From contig NZ_CP035382.1 of NCBI RefSeq assembly GCF_006874705.1, positions 3,782,001 through 3,846,000 of the forward strand: 64,000 bases of DNA, in the 5' to 3' direction. The notes beneath the pieces were generated by a model that made no database searches, was not told the DNA's origin, and saw nothing but the letters and a program-made list of their open reading frames with translations. The position numbers and the translations under genes were made by a program. This document shows positions 49,391-59,678 of this stretch, piece after piece (position 1 is the first letter of the stretch; every line of letters starts with the position of its first letter). The DNA is from Leclercia adecarboxylata (GTDB lineage Bacteria > Pseudomonadota > Gammaproteobacteria > Enterobacterales > Enterobacteriaceae).

Positions 49391-49825
49391 TTGGAATCGC
49401 CACTAGGTTCTGATCTGGCAAGGTTAGTACGCATCTGGCGTGCTCTGATTGACCATCGCCTGAAACCTCTGGAGTTGACACAGACGCATTGGGTCACGCT
49501 GCATAATATCCATCAGCTGCCGCCCGACCAGTCACAGATCCAACTGGCAAAAGCGATTGGCATCGAGCAGCCATCCCTGGTACGAACGCTCGATCAACTG
49601 GAAGATAAGGGACTGATCTCGCGTCAGACCTGCGCCAGCGATCGTCGTGCCAAGCGAATTAAGCTTACCGAAAAAGCCACACCGATCATCACAGAGATGG
49701 AAGCCGTGATCAGCAAAACGCGCGGTGAGATCCTCTCCGGGATCAGCCCCGCTGAACTGGAACAGCTGATCTCGCTGGTCGCCCGGCTGGAAAGCAATAT
49801 CCACGAGCTACAATCCCGTGACTGA
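49391..49825 (+). CDS. slyA: SlyA, MarR-family transcriptional regulator
   Basis: SlyA (144 aa) is a dimeric winged-helix regulator that counter-silences H-NS-bound genes and responds to small aromatic carboxylates. The DNA-binding wing region is visible from [19 protein letters not shown] to DRRAKRI. The TTG at 49391 fits GGAG at 49381-49384 with a 6-base spacer. The ATG at 49385 directly abuts the Shine-Dalgarno and is less likely. The TTG start gives the E. coli length. Confidence 0.96.
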   Translation: MESPLGSDLARLVRIWRALIDHRLKPLELTQTHWVTLHNIHQLPPDQSQIQLAKAIGIEQPSLVRTLDQLEDKGLISRQTCASDRRAKRIKLTEKATPIITEMEAVISKTRGEILSGISPAELEQLISLVARLESNIHELQSRD

Positions 49826-49831
49826 CCTTTA

Positions 49832-49859
49832 AAAAAGCCTTGCGAACGCAAGGCTTTTT
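49832..49859. terminator. Bidirectional terminator between slyA and the cyclase gene
   Basis: AAAAAGCCTTGCG (49832-49844) pairs with CGCAAGGCTTTTT (49847-49859), a perfect stem that serves both convergent genes. Confidence 0.88.
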
Positions 49860-49861
49860 CT

Positions 49862-51229
49862 TTAACGGAACACGACAACCCGGTTACGCCCGGTCTCTTT
49901 CGCCTCGTACATCGCCTTATCTGCCCGTTCGACGCACTCTTCCGCACTGGTTTTCGACGACGTGGTGGTAAACACCCCCATACTGATGGTGATGGGCTCG
50001 GGAAGCTGGCCCTCCGAGCTGGCTTTGTCGAAGCTGCTTAGTTTTAACCGTATCCGCTCTGCAACCTGACGGGCTGCGTCGGAAGAGGTATGGGTTAACA
50101 TCAGGACAAACTCTTCCCCACCGATTCGCGCCGCGATGTCCTGTGGCCGTACCGAATCCATCAACAGCCGGGAGACAAACTGCAGCACCTTATCTCCCTG
50201 TAGGTGCCCGTAGTTGTCATTAATACGTTTAAAACGATCGAGATCGCTCACAATAACCGAGACCGGGTGGGCCTCTGTTGCCGTGCGCAGCGACTGGTTC
50301 AACGCGTCGTAAAAATAGCTTCGATTGTAGAGACGGGTCAGGGGATCGCGTATTGAGTTCTGGTATGACTGTTGATACTTCAGATGCGAGTTACGATACA
50401 GATTAAATACGTCATACAGGAGGACGAAAATAATCAGCAGCGTCGCGACGGTTTCAAATAGCCGGGCACGATACCAGGAGATATCCTCCGCGTGACCGCC
50501 CAAATACAACATTCCAAGGGTTGCGAGATAGCAGACACATAAAAAATTCCCGCCGACCCAAAACATATTGCGCACGCGGGTAATAATCATCAGCGTTGCT
50601 AATGAAACAACCCAAAACAGGATTAAGACAATGTTTATCTCCTGTTTCCATAGCAGCATATATTGCCGGGTTTCATTATCAACCAAATCTATTGATAACA
50701 AAGGTGAATAGCTGGAATAAAACCAGGCCAGGGTCACGACCATGCCAGTAAAAAGAGTGGCGCCGACAATGACAGAGAGATGAAACGTCCTTGTCAGCGG
50801 CCTGCTACGGATAAAGTAAAGCAAGCCCGAAGCGATAAACAGCACTGACATCAACAGATGACGGAAGGTAAAGAAGATCATCGCATCGTTATAGTTGACG
50901 ACGTTGAACTGGTGCAGGTCCAGCCATGCCGGGTAACTGGAAAGCGTCCCCACCATCAGTATAGCGGAGCCGACATAGGCGAAGGCAAAGGCGAGCAGAT
51001 ATAAGCGCTGTCTGTCGCACCAGTACTTCATTACCATAAAACAGGAAATAAAGAGGTGAAACACCAGTAAAAATATGGTCAGCATCGGAAATAAAAGCGG
51101 CGAAAAAGACGAAACCTTTTCTTCAAGACCTATAAACAGAGAGTGTAAAATCCCGATGACAATAAAGCATCCCAGAAAGAACCGAACATAATTATTATTT
51201 ATATAACGTCTCATCGCAACCATAGGCAT
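49862..51229 (-). CDS. Membrane diguanylate cyclase (MASE4-like + GGDEF)
   Basis: This 455-residue protein has eight or so N-terminal membrane segments (about 15-285) resembling the MASE4 sensor of E. coli DgcT. A C-terminal GGDEF domain follows with an intact active site GGEEF (about 380) and an inhibitory RxxD site (RPQD) exactly five residues before it. It should make c-di-GMP with product inhibition; no EAL domain is present. The start is uncertain: three ATGs within the first six codons and no clear ribosome-binding site. E. coli has nothing between slyA and slyB. Confidence 0.88.
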   Translation of the reverse strand: MPMVAMRRYINNNYVRFFLGCFIVIGILHSLFIGLEEKVSSFSPLLFPMLTIFLLVFHLFISCFMVMKYWCDRQRLYLLAFAFAYVGSAILMVGTLSSYPAWLDLHQFNVVNYNDAMIFFTFRHLLMSVLFIASGLLYFIRSRPLTRTFHLSVIVGATLFTGMVVTLAWFYSSYSPLLSIDLVDNETRQYMLLWKQEINIVLILFWVVSLATLMIITRVRNMFWVGGNFLCVCYLATLGMLYLGGHAEDISWYRARLFETVATLLIIFVLLYDVFNLYRNSHLKYQQSYQNSIRDPLTRLYNRSYFYDALNQSLRTATEAHPVSVIVSDLDRFKRINDNYGHLQGDKVLQFVSRLLMDSVRPQDIAARIGGEEFVLMLTHTSSDAARQVAERIRLKLSSFDKASSEGQLPEPITISMGVFTTTSSKTSAEECVERADKAMYEAKETGRNRVVVFR

Positions 51230-51417
51230 TGTATTAAATAAACAAAAAGATAAAAGGGGTTTGCGAATAATCTCATGAAGGCCGGGGGAATACTTTGCGC
51301 AGGAACAAGATAAGCGGATATTAACTATATGTTGGGTGAATGTATATTGTTAATATATTCACGTGAGTGTTGTGTAGGGTAAATGGACGTGATCGTAAGA
51401 CCACGCCCATAATGTCA

Positions 51418-51885
51418 TTAACGCGGGGAGACGGTCACCTGGCTGCCGTTGCTTGCCAGCACGACACGTTGGCCAGCGGCAAACTTAGTGTTGCCCTGTT
51501 TCTGGACCACCATAATGGTGCTGCCGTCATCTTTGCGGATCTCTAACTCAACGCCCTGGGATTTGTTCATCGAACCCTGAACACCCTGACCGGCAACGCC
51601 ACCGGCTACGGCACCTGCCGCAGTCGCCAGGGAACGACCCGAGCCGCCACCTACGGTGTTACCGAGGAAGCCACCCAGTACCGCACCGCCAAGAGCACCG
51701 ATCACGTTGTTCTCATCACCACCCTGAATCTGCACCGGGCGTGTGTTCACAATGGTGCCGTAGGTGACTTGTTGTACCTGTTTCGCCTCAGACGCACTGT
51801 AAACATCCCCGGAAAGGGAGCTATCATTAACACAGCCAGCCAGAGTGAATCCAACCAGCGAAACGGCCAGTACACGTAAAATCAT
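51418..51885 (-). CDS. slyB: SlyB, outer-membrane lipoprotein
   Basis: SlyB (155 aa) is a PhoP/Mg2+-regulated lipoprotein that helps keep outer-membrane integrity. The lipobox LAGC sets Cys18. The glycine-zipper stretch (GALGGAVLGGFLGNTVGGG to AAGAVAGGVAGQG) forms the membrane-embedded hairpin. The start at 51885 is supported by CAGGAGATT; the longer frame is rejected. Confidence 0.96.
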   Translation of the reverse strand: MILRVLAVSLVGFTLAGCVNDSSLSGDVYSASEAKQVQQVTYGTIVNTRPVQIQGGDENNVIGALGGAVLGGFLGNTVGGGSGRSLATAAGAVAGGVAGQGVQGSMNKSQGVELEIRKDDGSTIMVVQKQGNTKFAAGQRVVLASNGSQVTVSPR

Positions 51886-52170
51886 TTGAATCTCCTGTTC
51901 ACCAAAAAACGCTCTATGAGCATCCGTTATGGCTAAATTATATGGCATCAGGTGCCACAGATCCTATTTTCGCCTAAACATTCAGAGAATAGTACTTGAT
52001 TCTGGCTTAACCGGATATAAACAGGGTCTGACTTCACCCCGCATCCGGTAAGGATAATTCCTGGAATGGCCGTAACGTCCAGCTATTGTTAAAAAGTATT
52101 ATCGCGTCATGGCATTGATGACGGGTTTATGGTGGAGTGGGCCATCAACCCTGTGGAGTAAGGAAAACGG

Positions 52171-53295
52171 ATGAAATCGGGTCGCTATATTGGCGTAATG
52201 TCAGGAACCAGTCTGGATGGCGTGGATGTCGTTCTCGCGGCAATCGATGAGAATATGGTGGCACAGCAGGCGAGCCTTAGCTGGCCCATCCCCCCGGAAA
52301 CCAAGCAAGCGATCCTGAATATCTGTCAGGGCCAGCAGCTGACGCTGTCGCAGCTGGGGCAGCTGGATACACAGCTCGGACGTCTGTTCGGCGATGCCGT
52401 GCTGGCGCTGATGAACCAGGAAGATCTCCGCCCTCAGGATGTGGTGGCGATTGGCTGTCACGGCCAGACGGTCTGGCATGAGCCGGGCGGCGATGCGCCT
52501 CATACCCTGCAGATTGGTGATAACAACCAGATTGTGGCCAAAACCGGGGTAACGGTGGTCGGTGATTTCCGCCGTCGGGATATGGCGCTCGGGGGGCAGG
52601 GCGCGCCGCTGGTTCCGGCTTTCCACCACGCGCTGCTTGCCCACCCGACGGAGCGCCGCATGGTGCTTAACATTGGCGGCATCGCCAATCTTTCCTTATT
52701 GATCCCCGGGCAGCCGGTACGCGGTTTCGACACCGGGCCGGGGAACATGCTGATGGACGCCTGGATCTGGCGTCAGGCGGGCAAAGCTTACGATAAAGAC
52801 GCCCAGTGGGCCTGTAGCGGCAAGGTCATCATTCCTTTACTACAAAGCATGCTGTGCGATCCCTATTTCGCCGCCCCGGCACCGAAAAGCACCGGCCGCG
52901 AGTATTTCAACTACGGCTGGCTGGAACGCCAGCTGGCAAACTTCCCGGGCCTGGCGCCGCAGGACGTGCAGGCCACGCTGGCTGAGCTCACCGCCGTCTC
53001 CGTGTCGGAACAGGTGCTGTTGAGCGGCGGCTGCGATCGTCTGCTGGTGTGCGGCGGCGGTAGCCGTAACCCGCTGCTGATGGCGCGGCTGGCCGGTCTG
53101 CTGCCGGGTACGGAAGTGACCACCACCGATCGCGCCGGGATCAGCGGCGATGATATGGAAGCGCTGGCCTTTGCCTGGCTGGCGTGGCGAACGGTGGCGG
53201 GCTTGCCCGGAAATCTGCCTTCCGTGACCGGCGCGCGTGAAGCCAGCGTGTTAGGTGCTGTTTTTCCAGCCAATCCGCGGCAAAATCAGAGTTAA
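52171..53295 (+). CDS. anmK: AnmK, anhydro-N-acetylmuramic acid kinase
   Basis: AnmK (374 aa) phosphorylates and hydrolyses 1,6-anhydroMurNAc to MurNAc-6-P in cell-wall recycling. It is an ASKHA-fold kinase; motifs GTSLDGVD (about 11), [10 protein letters not shown] (about 182) and VCGGGSRNP (about 290) match the family. It is five residues longer than in E. coli, at the C-terminus. Confidence 0.95.
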   Translation: MKSGRYIGVMSGTSLDGVDVVLAAIDENMVAQQASLSWPIPPETKQAILNICQGQQLTLSQLGQLDTQLGRLFGDAVLALMNQEDLRPQDVVAIGCHGQTVWHEPGGDAPHTLQIGDNNQIVAKTGVTVVGDFRRRDMALGGQGAPLVPAFHHALLAHPTERRMVLNIGGIANLSLLIPGQPVRGFDTGPGNMLMDAWIWRQAGKAYDKDAQWACSGKVIIPLLQSMLCDPYFAAPAPKSTGREYFNYGWLERQLANFPGLAPQDVQATLAELTAVSVSEQVLLSGGCDRLLVCGGGSRNPLLMARLAGLLPGTEVTTTDRAGISGDDMEALAFAWLAWRTVAGLPGNLPSVTGAREASVLGAVFPANPRQNQS

Positions 53296-53391
53296 CCGAA
53301 TTTCGCTTAAAGGCACGATGGGTAGAATGACACGAAAAAACGGGAGGGCGTTCGCGCCCTCCGGGACCAGGAAAGTCTTCGGAACTCACCC

Positions 53392-53715
53392 ATGAAAAAA
53401 CTGCTTCTTGCTTTTACCCCCTTCCTGCTGGCGAGCTGTAGCGTCTACAACCAGTTTGTTGAGCGTATGCAAACCGACACCCTGGCTTATCAGTGCGAAG
53501 AGAAACCGCTCACCGTGAAGCTTAATAATCCTCGTCAGGAAGTCAGTTTTGTCTATGACAACAAGCTGCTGACGCTGAAGCAGGGGATGTCGGCCTCCGG
53601 TACCCGTTACAGCGACGGGGTCTATGTCTTCTGGTCGAAGGGCGACAGCGCGACGGTCTACAAGCGCGATCGCGTCGTGCTGAACAATTGTCAGATCGAA
53701 AATCCGAAGCGTTGA
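53392..53715 (+). CDS. mliC: MliC, membrane-bound C-type lysozyme inhibitor
   Basis: This 107-residue lipoprotein has the lipobox LASC (Cys16). The C-terminal MliC domain begins at [11 protein letters not shown], containing the [10 protein letters not shown] loop that inserts into the lysozyme active site. It protects peptidoglycan from host lysozyme. It follows anmK and precedes pdxH, as in E. coli. Confidence 0.94.
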   Translation: MKKLLLAFTPFLLASCSVYNQFVERMQTDTLAYQCEEKPLTVKLNNPRQEVSFVYDNKLLTLKQGMSASGTRYSDGVYVFWSKGDSATVYKRDRVVLNNCQIENPKR

Positions 53716-53772
53716 GATTTTGCAGGGGGCGGCGCACAATAGCGTCACCCATTGTCAATGTCAGCTAACGCC

Positions 53773-54429
53773 ATGTCAGATAACGACGAATTGCAGAACA
53801 TCGCGCACCTCAGGCGCGAATACACCAAAGGCGGCCTGCGTCGCCAGGATCTCCCCGCCGAGCCGCTGGTGCTGTTTGAGCACTGGCTGAAACAGGCCTG
53901 TGATGCCCGTCTGGCCGATCCCACCGCGATGGTGGTGGCGACGGTCGACGAACTGGGTCAACCCTACCAGCGCATTGTGCTGCTCAAGCATTATGATGAG
54001 AAAGGGCTGGTGTTCTACACCAACCTCGGCAGCCGCAAAGCACACCACCTCGAAAACAACCCGCGCATCAGCCTGCTCTTCCCCTGGCATATGCTGGAGC
54101 GTCAGGTGATGGTCACCGGCACCGTCGAGCGTCTCTCTACCCTGGAAGTGGTGAAGTACTTTCACAGCCGCCCGCGCGATAGCCAGATTGGCGCCTGGGT
54201 CTCTAAACAGTCGAGCCGCATCTCCGCCCGCGGCGTACTGGAAAGTAAATTCCTTGAGCTGAAACAGAAGTTCCAGCAGGGCGAAGTGCCCCTGCCGAGC
54301 TTCTGGGGCGGTTTCCGCGTCTGTGTCCAGCAGATGGAGTTCTGGCAGGGCGGTGAACATCGTCTGCACGACCGCTTTTTATACCAGCGCGATAATGACG
54401 CCTGGAAAATCGATCGTCTCGCACCTTAA
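53773..54429 (+). CDS. pdxH: PdxH, pyridoxine/pyridoxamine 5'-phosphate oxidase
   Basis: PdxH (218 aa) oxidises PNP and PMP to pyridoxal 5'-phosphate with FMN and O2. Conserved segments include [22 protein letters not shown] and the C-terminal HDRFLYQR. The ATG at 53773 (MSDNDEL) gives exactly the E. coli length; in-frame ATGs at 53752 and 53758 are probably not used. Confidence 0.95.
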   Translation: MSDNDELQNIAHLRREYTKGGLRRQDLPAEPLVLFEHWLKQACDARLADPTAMVVATVDELGQPYQRIVLLKHYDEKGLVFYTNLGSRKAHHLENNPRISLLFPWHMLERQVMVTGTVERLSTLEVVKYFHSRPRDSQIGAWVSKQSSRISARGVLESKFLELKQKFQQGEVPLPSFWGGFRVCVQQMEFWQGGEHRLHDRFLYQRDNDAWKIDRLAP

Positions 54430-54555
54430 TCCCCGAAATTTGTTCTCTTAAGCGCTGGTACAACGGGTGTCAGCGCTTTATTCTATGTACCTTTCGCGTC
54501 TGGCGAAAAGTCGTGTACCGGCAGAGGTGCAGTCGTTTTATACATGGAGAATTTG

Positions 54556-55830
54556 ATGGCAAGCAGTAACTTGATTAAACAATTGCAAGAGCGGGGGCTG
54601 GTAGCCCAGGTGACGGACGAGGAAGCGTTAGCAGAGCGACTGGCGCAAGGCCCGATCGCGCTCTATTGCGGCTTCGATCCTACCGCCGACAGCTTGCATT
54701 TGGGGCATCTGGTTCCATTGTTATGCCTGAAACGCTTCCAGCTGGCAGGCCATAAGCCTGTGGCGCTGGTCGGCGGCGCAACGGGTCTGATTGGCGACCC
54801 GAGCTTTAAAGCCGCTGAGCGTAAACTGAATACGGCAGACACCGTGCAGGAGTGGGTGGATAAGATCCGCAAACAGGTCGCCCCGTTCCTCGATTTCGAC
54901 TGTGGTGAAAACTCAGCGATCGCCGCTAACAACTATGACTGGTTTGGCGGCATGAACGTGCTGACCTTCCTGCGTGATATCGGCAAGCACTTCTCCGTTA
55001 ATCAGATGATCAACAAAGAAGCGGTGAAGCAGCGTCTGAACCGTGACGACCAGGGCATCTCGTTCACCGAGTTCTCTTATAACCTGCTGCAGGGTTATGA
55101 CTTCGCCTGTCTGAACAACCTGCACGGCGTGGCGCTGCAGATTGGCGGCTCCGATCAGTGGGGTAACATCACCTCCGGTATCGATCTGACCCGTCGTCTG
55201 CACCAGAACCAGGTCTTTGGTCTGACCGTTCCGCTGATCACCAAAGCCGACGGTACCAAGTTCGGTAAAACCGAAGGTGGCGCGGTATGGCTCGATCCGA
55301 AGAAAACCAGCCCGTACAAGTTCTACCAGTTCTGGATCAACACCGCGGATGCTGATGTCTATCGCTTCCTGAAGTTCTTCACCTTTATGGATCTGGAAGA
55401 GATCAACGCCCTGGAAGAAGAAGACAAAAACAGCGGCAAAGCCCCGCGCGCCCAGTACGTGCTGGCGGAGCAGGTCACCAAACTGGTTCACGGCGAAGAG
55501 GGCCTGGCGGCCGCGAAGCGTATTACCGCCAGCCTGTTCAACGGTACCCTGAGCGATCTGAGCGAAGCTGACTTCGAACAGCTGGCGCAGGATGGCGTGC
55601 CGATGGTTGAGATGGAGAAAGGGGCAGACCTGATGCAGGCGCTGGTGGACTCTGAGCTGCAGCCGTCCCGTGGCCAGGCGCGTAAAACCATCGCCTCGAA
55701 CGCCATCACCATTAACGGTGAAAAACAGTCCAACGAGGAGTATACCTTCGTGGACAGCGATCGCCTGTTTGGCCGCTACACCTTGCTGCGTCGCGGCAAA
55801 AAGAATTACTGTCTGATCTGCTGGAAGTAA
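54556..55830 (+). CDS. tyrS: TyrS, tyrosyl-tRNA synthetase
   Basis: TyrS (424 aa) is a class I synthetase charging tRNA-Tyr. The HIGH-like motif is HLGH (about 48), the KMSKS-like loop is KFGKT (about 235), and a C-terminal S4 domain binds the tRNA (about 355-420). The ATG at 54556 (MASSNLIKQ) matches the E. coli start; the ATG at 54544 four codons upstream is rejected on that basis. Confidence 0.97.
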   Translation: MASSNLIKQLQERGLVAQVTDEEALAERLAQGPIALYCGFDPTADSLHLGHLVPLLCLKRFQLAGHKPVALVGGATGLIGDPSFKAAERKLNTADTVQEWVDKIRKQVAPFLDFDCGENSAIAANNYDWFGGMNVLTFLRDIGKHFSVNQMINKEAVKQRLNRDDQGISFTEFSYNLLQGYDFACLNNLHGVALQIGGSDQWGNITSGIDLTRRLHQNQVFGLTVPLITKADGTKFGKTEGGAVWLDPKKTSPYKFYQFWINTADADVYRFLKFFTFMDLEEINALEEEDKNSGKAPRAQYVLAEQVTKLVHGEEGLAAAKRITASLFNGTLSDLSEADFEQLAQDGVPMVEMEKGADLMQALVDSELQPSRGQARKTIASNAITINGEKQSNEEYTFVDSDRLFGRYTLLRRGKKNYCLICWK

Positions 55831-55842
55831 TCGTAAAAGCAC

Positions 55843-55874
55843 AGGGGCATGGGAAACCATGCCCCTTTATTTTT
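55843..55874 (+). terminator. Terminator or attenuator between tyrS and pdxY
   Basis: AGGGGCATGG (55843-55852) pairs with CCATGCCCCT (55857-55866) followed by TTATTTTTTC. It precedes pdxY by only about 20 bp, so pdxY must use read-through or its own promoter inside or beyond tyrS. Confidence 0.78.
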
Positions 55875-55893
55875 TCAGGGTTGTGGTAAGAAA

Positions 55894-56754
55894 ATGAAGA
55901 ATATCCTCGCCATCCAGTCCCACGTTGTGTTTGGGCATGCTGGCAACAGCGCCGCTGAATTTCCGATGCGTCGTCTCGGGGCCAACGTCTGGCCATTAAA
56001 TACCGTTCAGTTTTCCAATCATACGCAATACGGCAAGTGGACCGGTTGCGTGATGCCGCCTGCCCATCTGACAGAGATTGTTCAGGGCATCGCGGAGATC
56101 GACAAACTCAAGACCTGTGACGCCGTACTGAGCGGCTATCTGGGTTCAGCCGAGCAGGGCGAGCATATTCTCGGGATTGTCCGTCAGGTTAAGGCGGCCA
56201 ACCCGGCGGCAAAATACTTCTGCGATCCGGTGATGGGTCACCCGGAAAAGGGCTGCATCGTGGCGCCTGGCGTCGCGGAGTTCCATGTCCGTCATGCCTT
56301 ACCGGCCAGCGATATTATCGCCCCGAACCTTATCGAACTGGAGATCCTCTGCGAACATCCGGTAAACAGCGTGGAAGAGGCTATTGCCGCATCCCGGGAG
56401 CTGATTGCCATGGGCCCGGAGATCGTGCTGGTGAAGCATCTGGCGCGCGCCGGCATTAGCCCGGACCGCTTTGAGATGCTGCTGGTGACCAAAGACGAAG
56501 CCTGGCACATCAGCCGTCCGCTGGTGGATTTCGGCAGCCGTCAGCCGGTGGGCGTAGGTGATGTGACCAGCGGCCTGCTGCTGGTGAAACTGCTGCAGGG
56601 GGCAACGGTGCGTGATGCGCTTGAGCACGTCACGGCGGCGGTGTATGAAATTATGATCGCCACGAAGAATATGCAGGAGTATGAACTGCAGGTGGTGGCC
56701 GCTCAGGATCAGATTGCGAAGCCGGAGCACCTCTTTAGCGCGACCCAGCTCTAG
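55894..56754 (+). CDS. pdxY: PdxY, pyridoxal kinase
   Basis: PdxY (286 aa) is a ribokinase-fold enzyme that salvages pyridoxal to PLP. The N-terminal [20 protein letters not shown] segment binds substrate, and GVGDVTSGL near 225 carries the catalytic Asp. The ATG at 55894 gives the E. coli N-terminus [11 protein letters not shown]. With pdxH, the window carries two PLP salvage genes flanking tyrS. Confidence 0.96.
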   Translation: MKNILAIQSHVVFGHAGNSAAEFPMRRLGANVWPLNTVQFSNHTQYGKWTGCVMPPAHLTEIVQGIAEIDKLKTCDAVLSGYLGSAEQGEHILGIVRQVKAANPAAKYFCDPVMGHPEKGCIVAPGVAEFHVRHALPASDIIAPNLIELEILCEHPVNSVEEAIAASRELIAMGPEIVLVKHLARAGISPDRFEMLLVTKDEAWHISRPLVDFGSRQPVGVGDVTSGLLLVKLLQGATVRDALEHVTAAVYEIMIATKNMQEYELQVVAAQDQIAKPEHLFSATQL

Positions 56755-56763
56755 CATCATAAT

Positions 56764-56832
56764 GCCCGGCGGCGCTGCGCTTGCACGGGCCTACAGTTTT
56801 TGTAGGCCGGGTAAGCGCCAGCGCCACCCGGC
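56764..56832. repeat. REP (BIME) pair, second copy
   Basis: Two inverted REP units (GCCCGGCGGCGC...GCCTACAG and TGTAGGCCGGGTAAGCG...CACCCGGC) separate the convergent pdxY and gstA genes. The sequence is nearly identical to the pair at 19587-19659, differing in the spacer. Confidence 0.9.
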
Positions 56833-56839
56833 AAAAAAC

Positions 56840-57445
56840 TTACTTCAACCCTTCCGCTTCCAGCGCTGCCGCCACGGCAGGACGCTCCGCCATACGCTGC
56901 ATATACGCGTCAATATGGCTTAACCCTTCCATATTCAGCTTCACGGCCCGCGCCCAGCGCAGAACGGTAAACAGATACGCGTCGGCAATGGTAAAGCGCT
57001 GACCGCAAATCCACTGCTCATCTTTCAGCGACTCGTTCACATACTGGAGCTTTTTCTCCAGCAGCGCGCGTACGGTCGGCTTGTACTCTTCCGGCGTATC
57101 CGGGCGGAACAGCGGGGTGAAGCCTTTGTGCAGCTCGGTGGCGATGTAGTTCATCCACTCAAGCGTCTTGTAACGCGCGATGCTGCCGGTCGGGGCCAGC
57201 AGCTGGCGATCGGCAACGCCATCCGCCAGGTATTGCATGATGGCCACCCCTTCAGTCAGCAGGGTGCCGTCTTCCAGCAGCAGCGCCGGGACCTGGCCTT
57301 TAGGATTCACCGCGAAAAAATCATCGCCGTTTTCCAGACGCTTTTTCATCAGATCAACACCGTTGAGGGTGAAGTCTTTACCGCTCTCGCGCAGCGTAAT
57401 ATGGGAGGCAAGAGAGCAGGCGCCTGGTTTATAGAACAGTTTCAT
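56840..57445 (-). CDS. gstA: GstA, glutathione S-transferase
   Basis: GstA (201 aa) is a beta-class GST conjugating glutathione to electrophiles. The N-terminal [16 protein letters not shown] segment carries the conserved Cys10, and the thioredoxin-fold VPALLLEDG and the helical C-terminal domain follow. Its length equals E. coli GstA. It lies in the dtpA-gstA-pdxY order of E. coli. Confidence 0.96.
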   Translation of the reverse strand: MKLFYKPGACSLASHITLRESGKDFTLNGVDLMKKRLENGDDFFAVNPKGQVPALLLEDGTLLTEGVAIMQYLADGVADRQLLAPTGSIARYKTLEWMNYIATELHKGFTPLFRPDTPEEYKPTVRALLEKKLQYVNESLKDEQWICGQRFTIADAYLFTVLRWARAVKLNMEGLSHIDAYMQRMAERPAVAAALEAEGLK

Positions 57446-57495
57446 CGGTCACTCCTGTTTACGTAGGTTTACCCTATGGTAGTGCGGTACAGAAT

Positions 57496-57530
57496 AAAAA
57501 AAAAGCCGCTAACGCACAGTTAGCGGCTTC
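57496..57530 (-). terminator. dtpA terminator
   Basis: AAGCCGCTAAC (57503-57513) pairs with GTTAGCGGCTT (57519-57529). On the minus strand it runs into about ten T residues, directly after dtpA. Confidence 0.85.
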
Positions 57531-57553
57531 AATTCAGTCGTTTCCCGATGACA

Positions 57554-59062
57554 TTACGCGGTCGCGGTTTTGCTCGCTTTGGCGTTGATGTCGTCGTCCT
57601 GAGTCATGCGATTCAGTTTTGGTGCGGTCAGCATCATCAGCACGGCGATAACCGCGGTGGCGATACCAATCTGCAGGAATACGTCACCGTACACGTGCAG
57701 AGACAGCAGCGGATCGGTCACGTCAGATGGCACGGCCATCAGGTTTGCGATCTTACCGGCGATGATTGCAGCACCGGCAGTCGTCAGGAACCAGCTACCC
57801 ATGATGAAGCCCATCAGGCGCTGCGGCACCAGCTGCGCAACCATCGCCAGACCCAGACCGGAGATCATCAGCTCACCGATGGACTGCAGGGCGTAGCTCA
57901 GGATCAGCCAGTTTACGGAAACGATACCCGCGTCGCTGGCGAATTTCGCACCCAGCGGCAGCACCAGGAAGGCGCCAGAGCACAGCACCATACCTACCGC
58001 GAACTTGTGCGGCATTGGCAGACGGTCACCCATCTTGTTGTAGATAGCGGCCAGAATCGGGCTACCCACCATGATCCAGAACGGGTTCAGGGCCTGGAAC
58101 TGCTCAGGTTCGAACGCGATGCCGAGGATAGAGTGTTCAACGTTACGGATAGCGAAGAAGTTCAGGGACGTTGGCATCTGGCTGTACAGGACGAAGAAGA
58201 CAATCGCTTCAACCATCAGGATGAAGGCAACAATCATCTTACGACGTGCTGCGCCCTGCATGGCAAAGGCTTCTTTAGCGAAGATGCAGACGATACCCAG
58301 CGCAACCACGCCCAGAACCGCACGCGCGATACCCTGGTTGTGCAGCAGCCAGGTGGCAACGGCAACCAGAATCACCACGCCGACGATGGTCGCCAGCAGT
58401 TTGCCCATTTGTACCGGCGCGAAGTCAGGTTTTGAACCGTAGTCCTTAACCCAGCTGCGGCAGAACAGGAAGTTCACCACGGTGATCAGCATTCCGACGA
58501 AGCTCAGTGCAAACGCCACGCTCCAGCCGAATTTCGCTGCCAGCCACGGGGTTGCCAGCATAGAGAAGAAGGAACCGATGTTGATGGCCATGTAGTACAT
58601 GGTGAATGCGCCATCAAGACGCGGATCGTCTTTGTTATAGCAGGTCGAGAGCAGGGAAGATGGGTTCGCCTTGAACAGGCCGTTACCGACAGCGATAGTC
58701 GCCATACCCATGTACACCACACCGGCATCATGACCAGACCAGGCAACCAGACCGTAGCCGATCGCCAGAACGATGGCGCCCAGCAGAATTACACGTTTGG
58801 TGCCCAGCACTTTATCGCCCAGCCAGCCGCCAATCGCGACCAGACCGTACACCAGAGCACTGAAAGAAGAGAACAGCGTGATGGAATCAGCTTCGGACAT
58901 ACCCAGTTGTTTAACCAGGTAAACCGCCATGATCCCTTGCAGGCCGTAGTAACCAAAACGTTCCCAAAGCTCAATGGAGAAAATGAGATAGAACGATTTC
59001 GGTTGTTTGAAAGCGTTAAGACTTACGCTTTCTTCAGCTGGTTTATTGTTTGCAGTAGACAC
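57554..59062 (-). CDS. dtpA: DtpA (YdgR/TppB), proton-dependent di/tripeptide permease
   Basis: DtpA (502 aa) is a POT-family symporter for di- and tripeptides. The [10 protein letters not shown] motif of TM1 (ExxERFxYYG) is intact, and 14 membrane segments are expected. The sequence tracks E. coli DtpA through the whole length. In E. coli it is regulated through OmpR; I could not place OmpR sites by eye. Confidence 0.95.
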   Translation of the reverse strand: MSTANNKPAEESVSLNAFKQPKSFYLIFSIELWERFGYYGLQGIMAVYLVKQLGMSEADSITLFSSFSALVYGLVAIGGWLGDKVLGTKRVILLGAIVLAIGYGLVAWSGHDAGVVYMGMATIAVGNGLFKANPSSLLSTCYNKDDPRLDGAFTMYYMAINIGSFFSMLATPWLAAKFGWSVAFALSFVGMLITVVNFLFCRSWVKDYGSKPDFAPVQMGKLLATIVGVVILVAVATWLLHNQGIARAVLGVVALGIVCIFAKEAFAMQGAARRKMIVAFILMVEAIVFFVLYSQMPTSLNFFAIRNVEHSILGIAFEPEQFQALNPFWIMVGSPILAAIYNKMGDRLPMPHKFAVGMVLCSGAFLVLPLGAKFASDAGIVSVNWLILSYALQSIGELMISGLGLAMVAQLVPQRLMGFIMGSWFLTTAGAAIIAGKIANLMAVPSDVTDPLLSLHVYGDVFLQIGIATAVIAVLMMLTAPKLNRMTQDDDINAKASKTATA

Positions 59063-59677
59063 ATATACCTCTTTTTTTACATCCCATATTAACGGGGGTG
59101 TTCATAGCGTGATGACCGTAGTCCGTCCGCTTTATAGTTATAGTGGGAGGGGAAACGGCGGGTAATGTTCACTATCCTGACCCATCTGGCAAGGTGTTTG
59201 TAATAACCTGTTACATATAACTCTCGCGCTATAATGCGCCAGAAACCTAAATGTTATTTAGCGTTAAATTTTACCGTTGCGTCTAAACTGGTTTTTTCCA
59301 CTATCAGTTAGTGGAAAAAATGGGCAGGTGGCGATATGTTCTGCTGTAAAAGGTATTGTGCAGTGATATGGGCTAAGTTCTGAAATATATCCGGTCATAT
59401 CTTCGGGTTATCAGGGGCAGTTTCTTGATGCAATAAGGCTTTATCGGGATTTGCTATACATAAAATTAACACCATGTGAACAGAGTGATCCTGATCACAT
59501 TTATATAGAAAATTTCGCTGACGAAAAAACAATTAACCTGTTTGATTGTTATATAGCCGCACAATGCGCGAAAGACGAAGTTTGGCTTAGGTTGAAAAAC
59601 TATGAAAGGTACTATCAGCAGGGAGTCATGCTTTCTGTAAGCAGTTTACATTATAAAAAAACCGTCGGTTGACGGTT
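59063..59677. other. Intergenic region between dtpA and nth, no confident gene
   Basis: This 615-bp AT-rich region holds the dtpA promoter on the left. It includes a perfect 12-bp-arm palindrome TTTTTTCCACTA...TAGTGGAAAAAA at 59292-59320 and a CRP-like site at 59484-59499. A 73-codon frame opens at TTG 59451 (MLYIKLTPCEQSDPDH...) but has no good ribosome-binding site or known family, so I do not call it a gene. Confidence 0.45.
59484..59499. promoter_or_regulatory. Possible CRP site
   Basis: AGTGATCCTGATCACA matches the CRP pattern TGTGA-N6-TCACA at nine of ten core positions. It lies about 420 bp from the dtpA start and inside the doubtful 73-codon frame, so its target is unclear. Confidence 0.35.
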
Positions 59678-59678
59678 T
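59659..59678 (-). terminator. nth (rsx operon) terminator
   Basis: AAACCGTC (59659-59666) pairs with GACGGTTT (59671-59678). On the minus strand the stem runs into T residues immediately after the nth stop codon, closing the rsx-nth operon. Confidence 0.75.
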
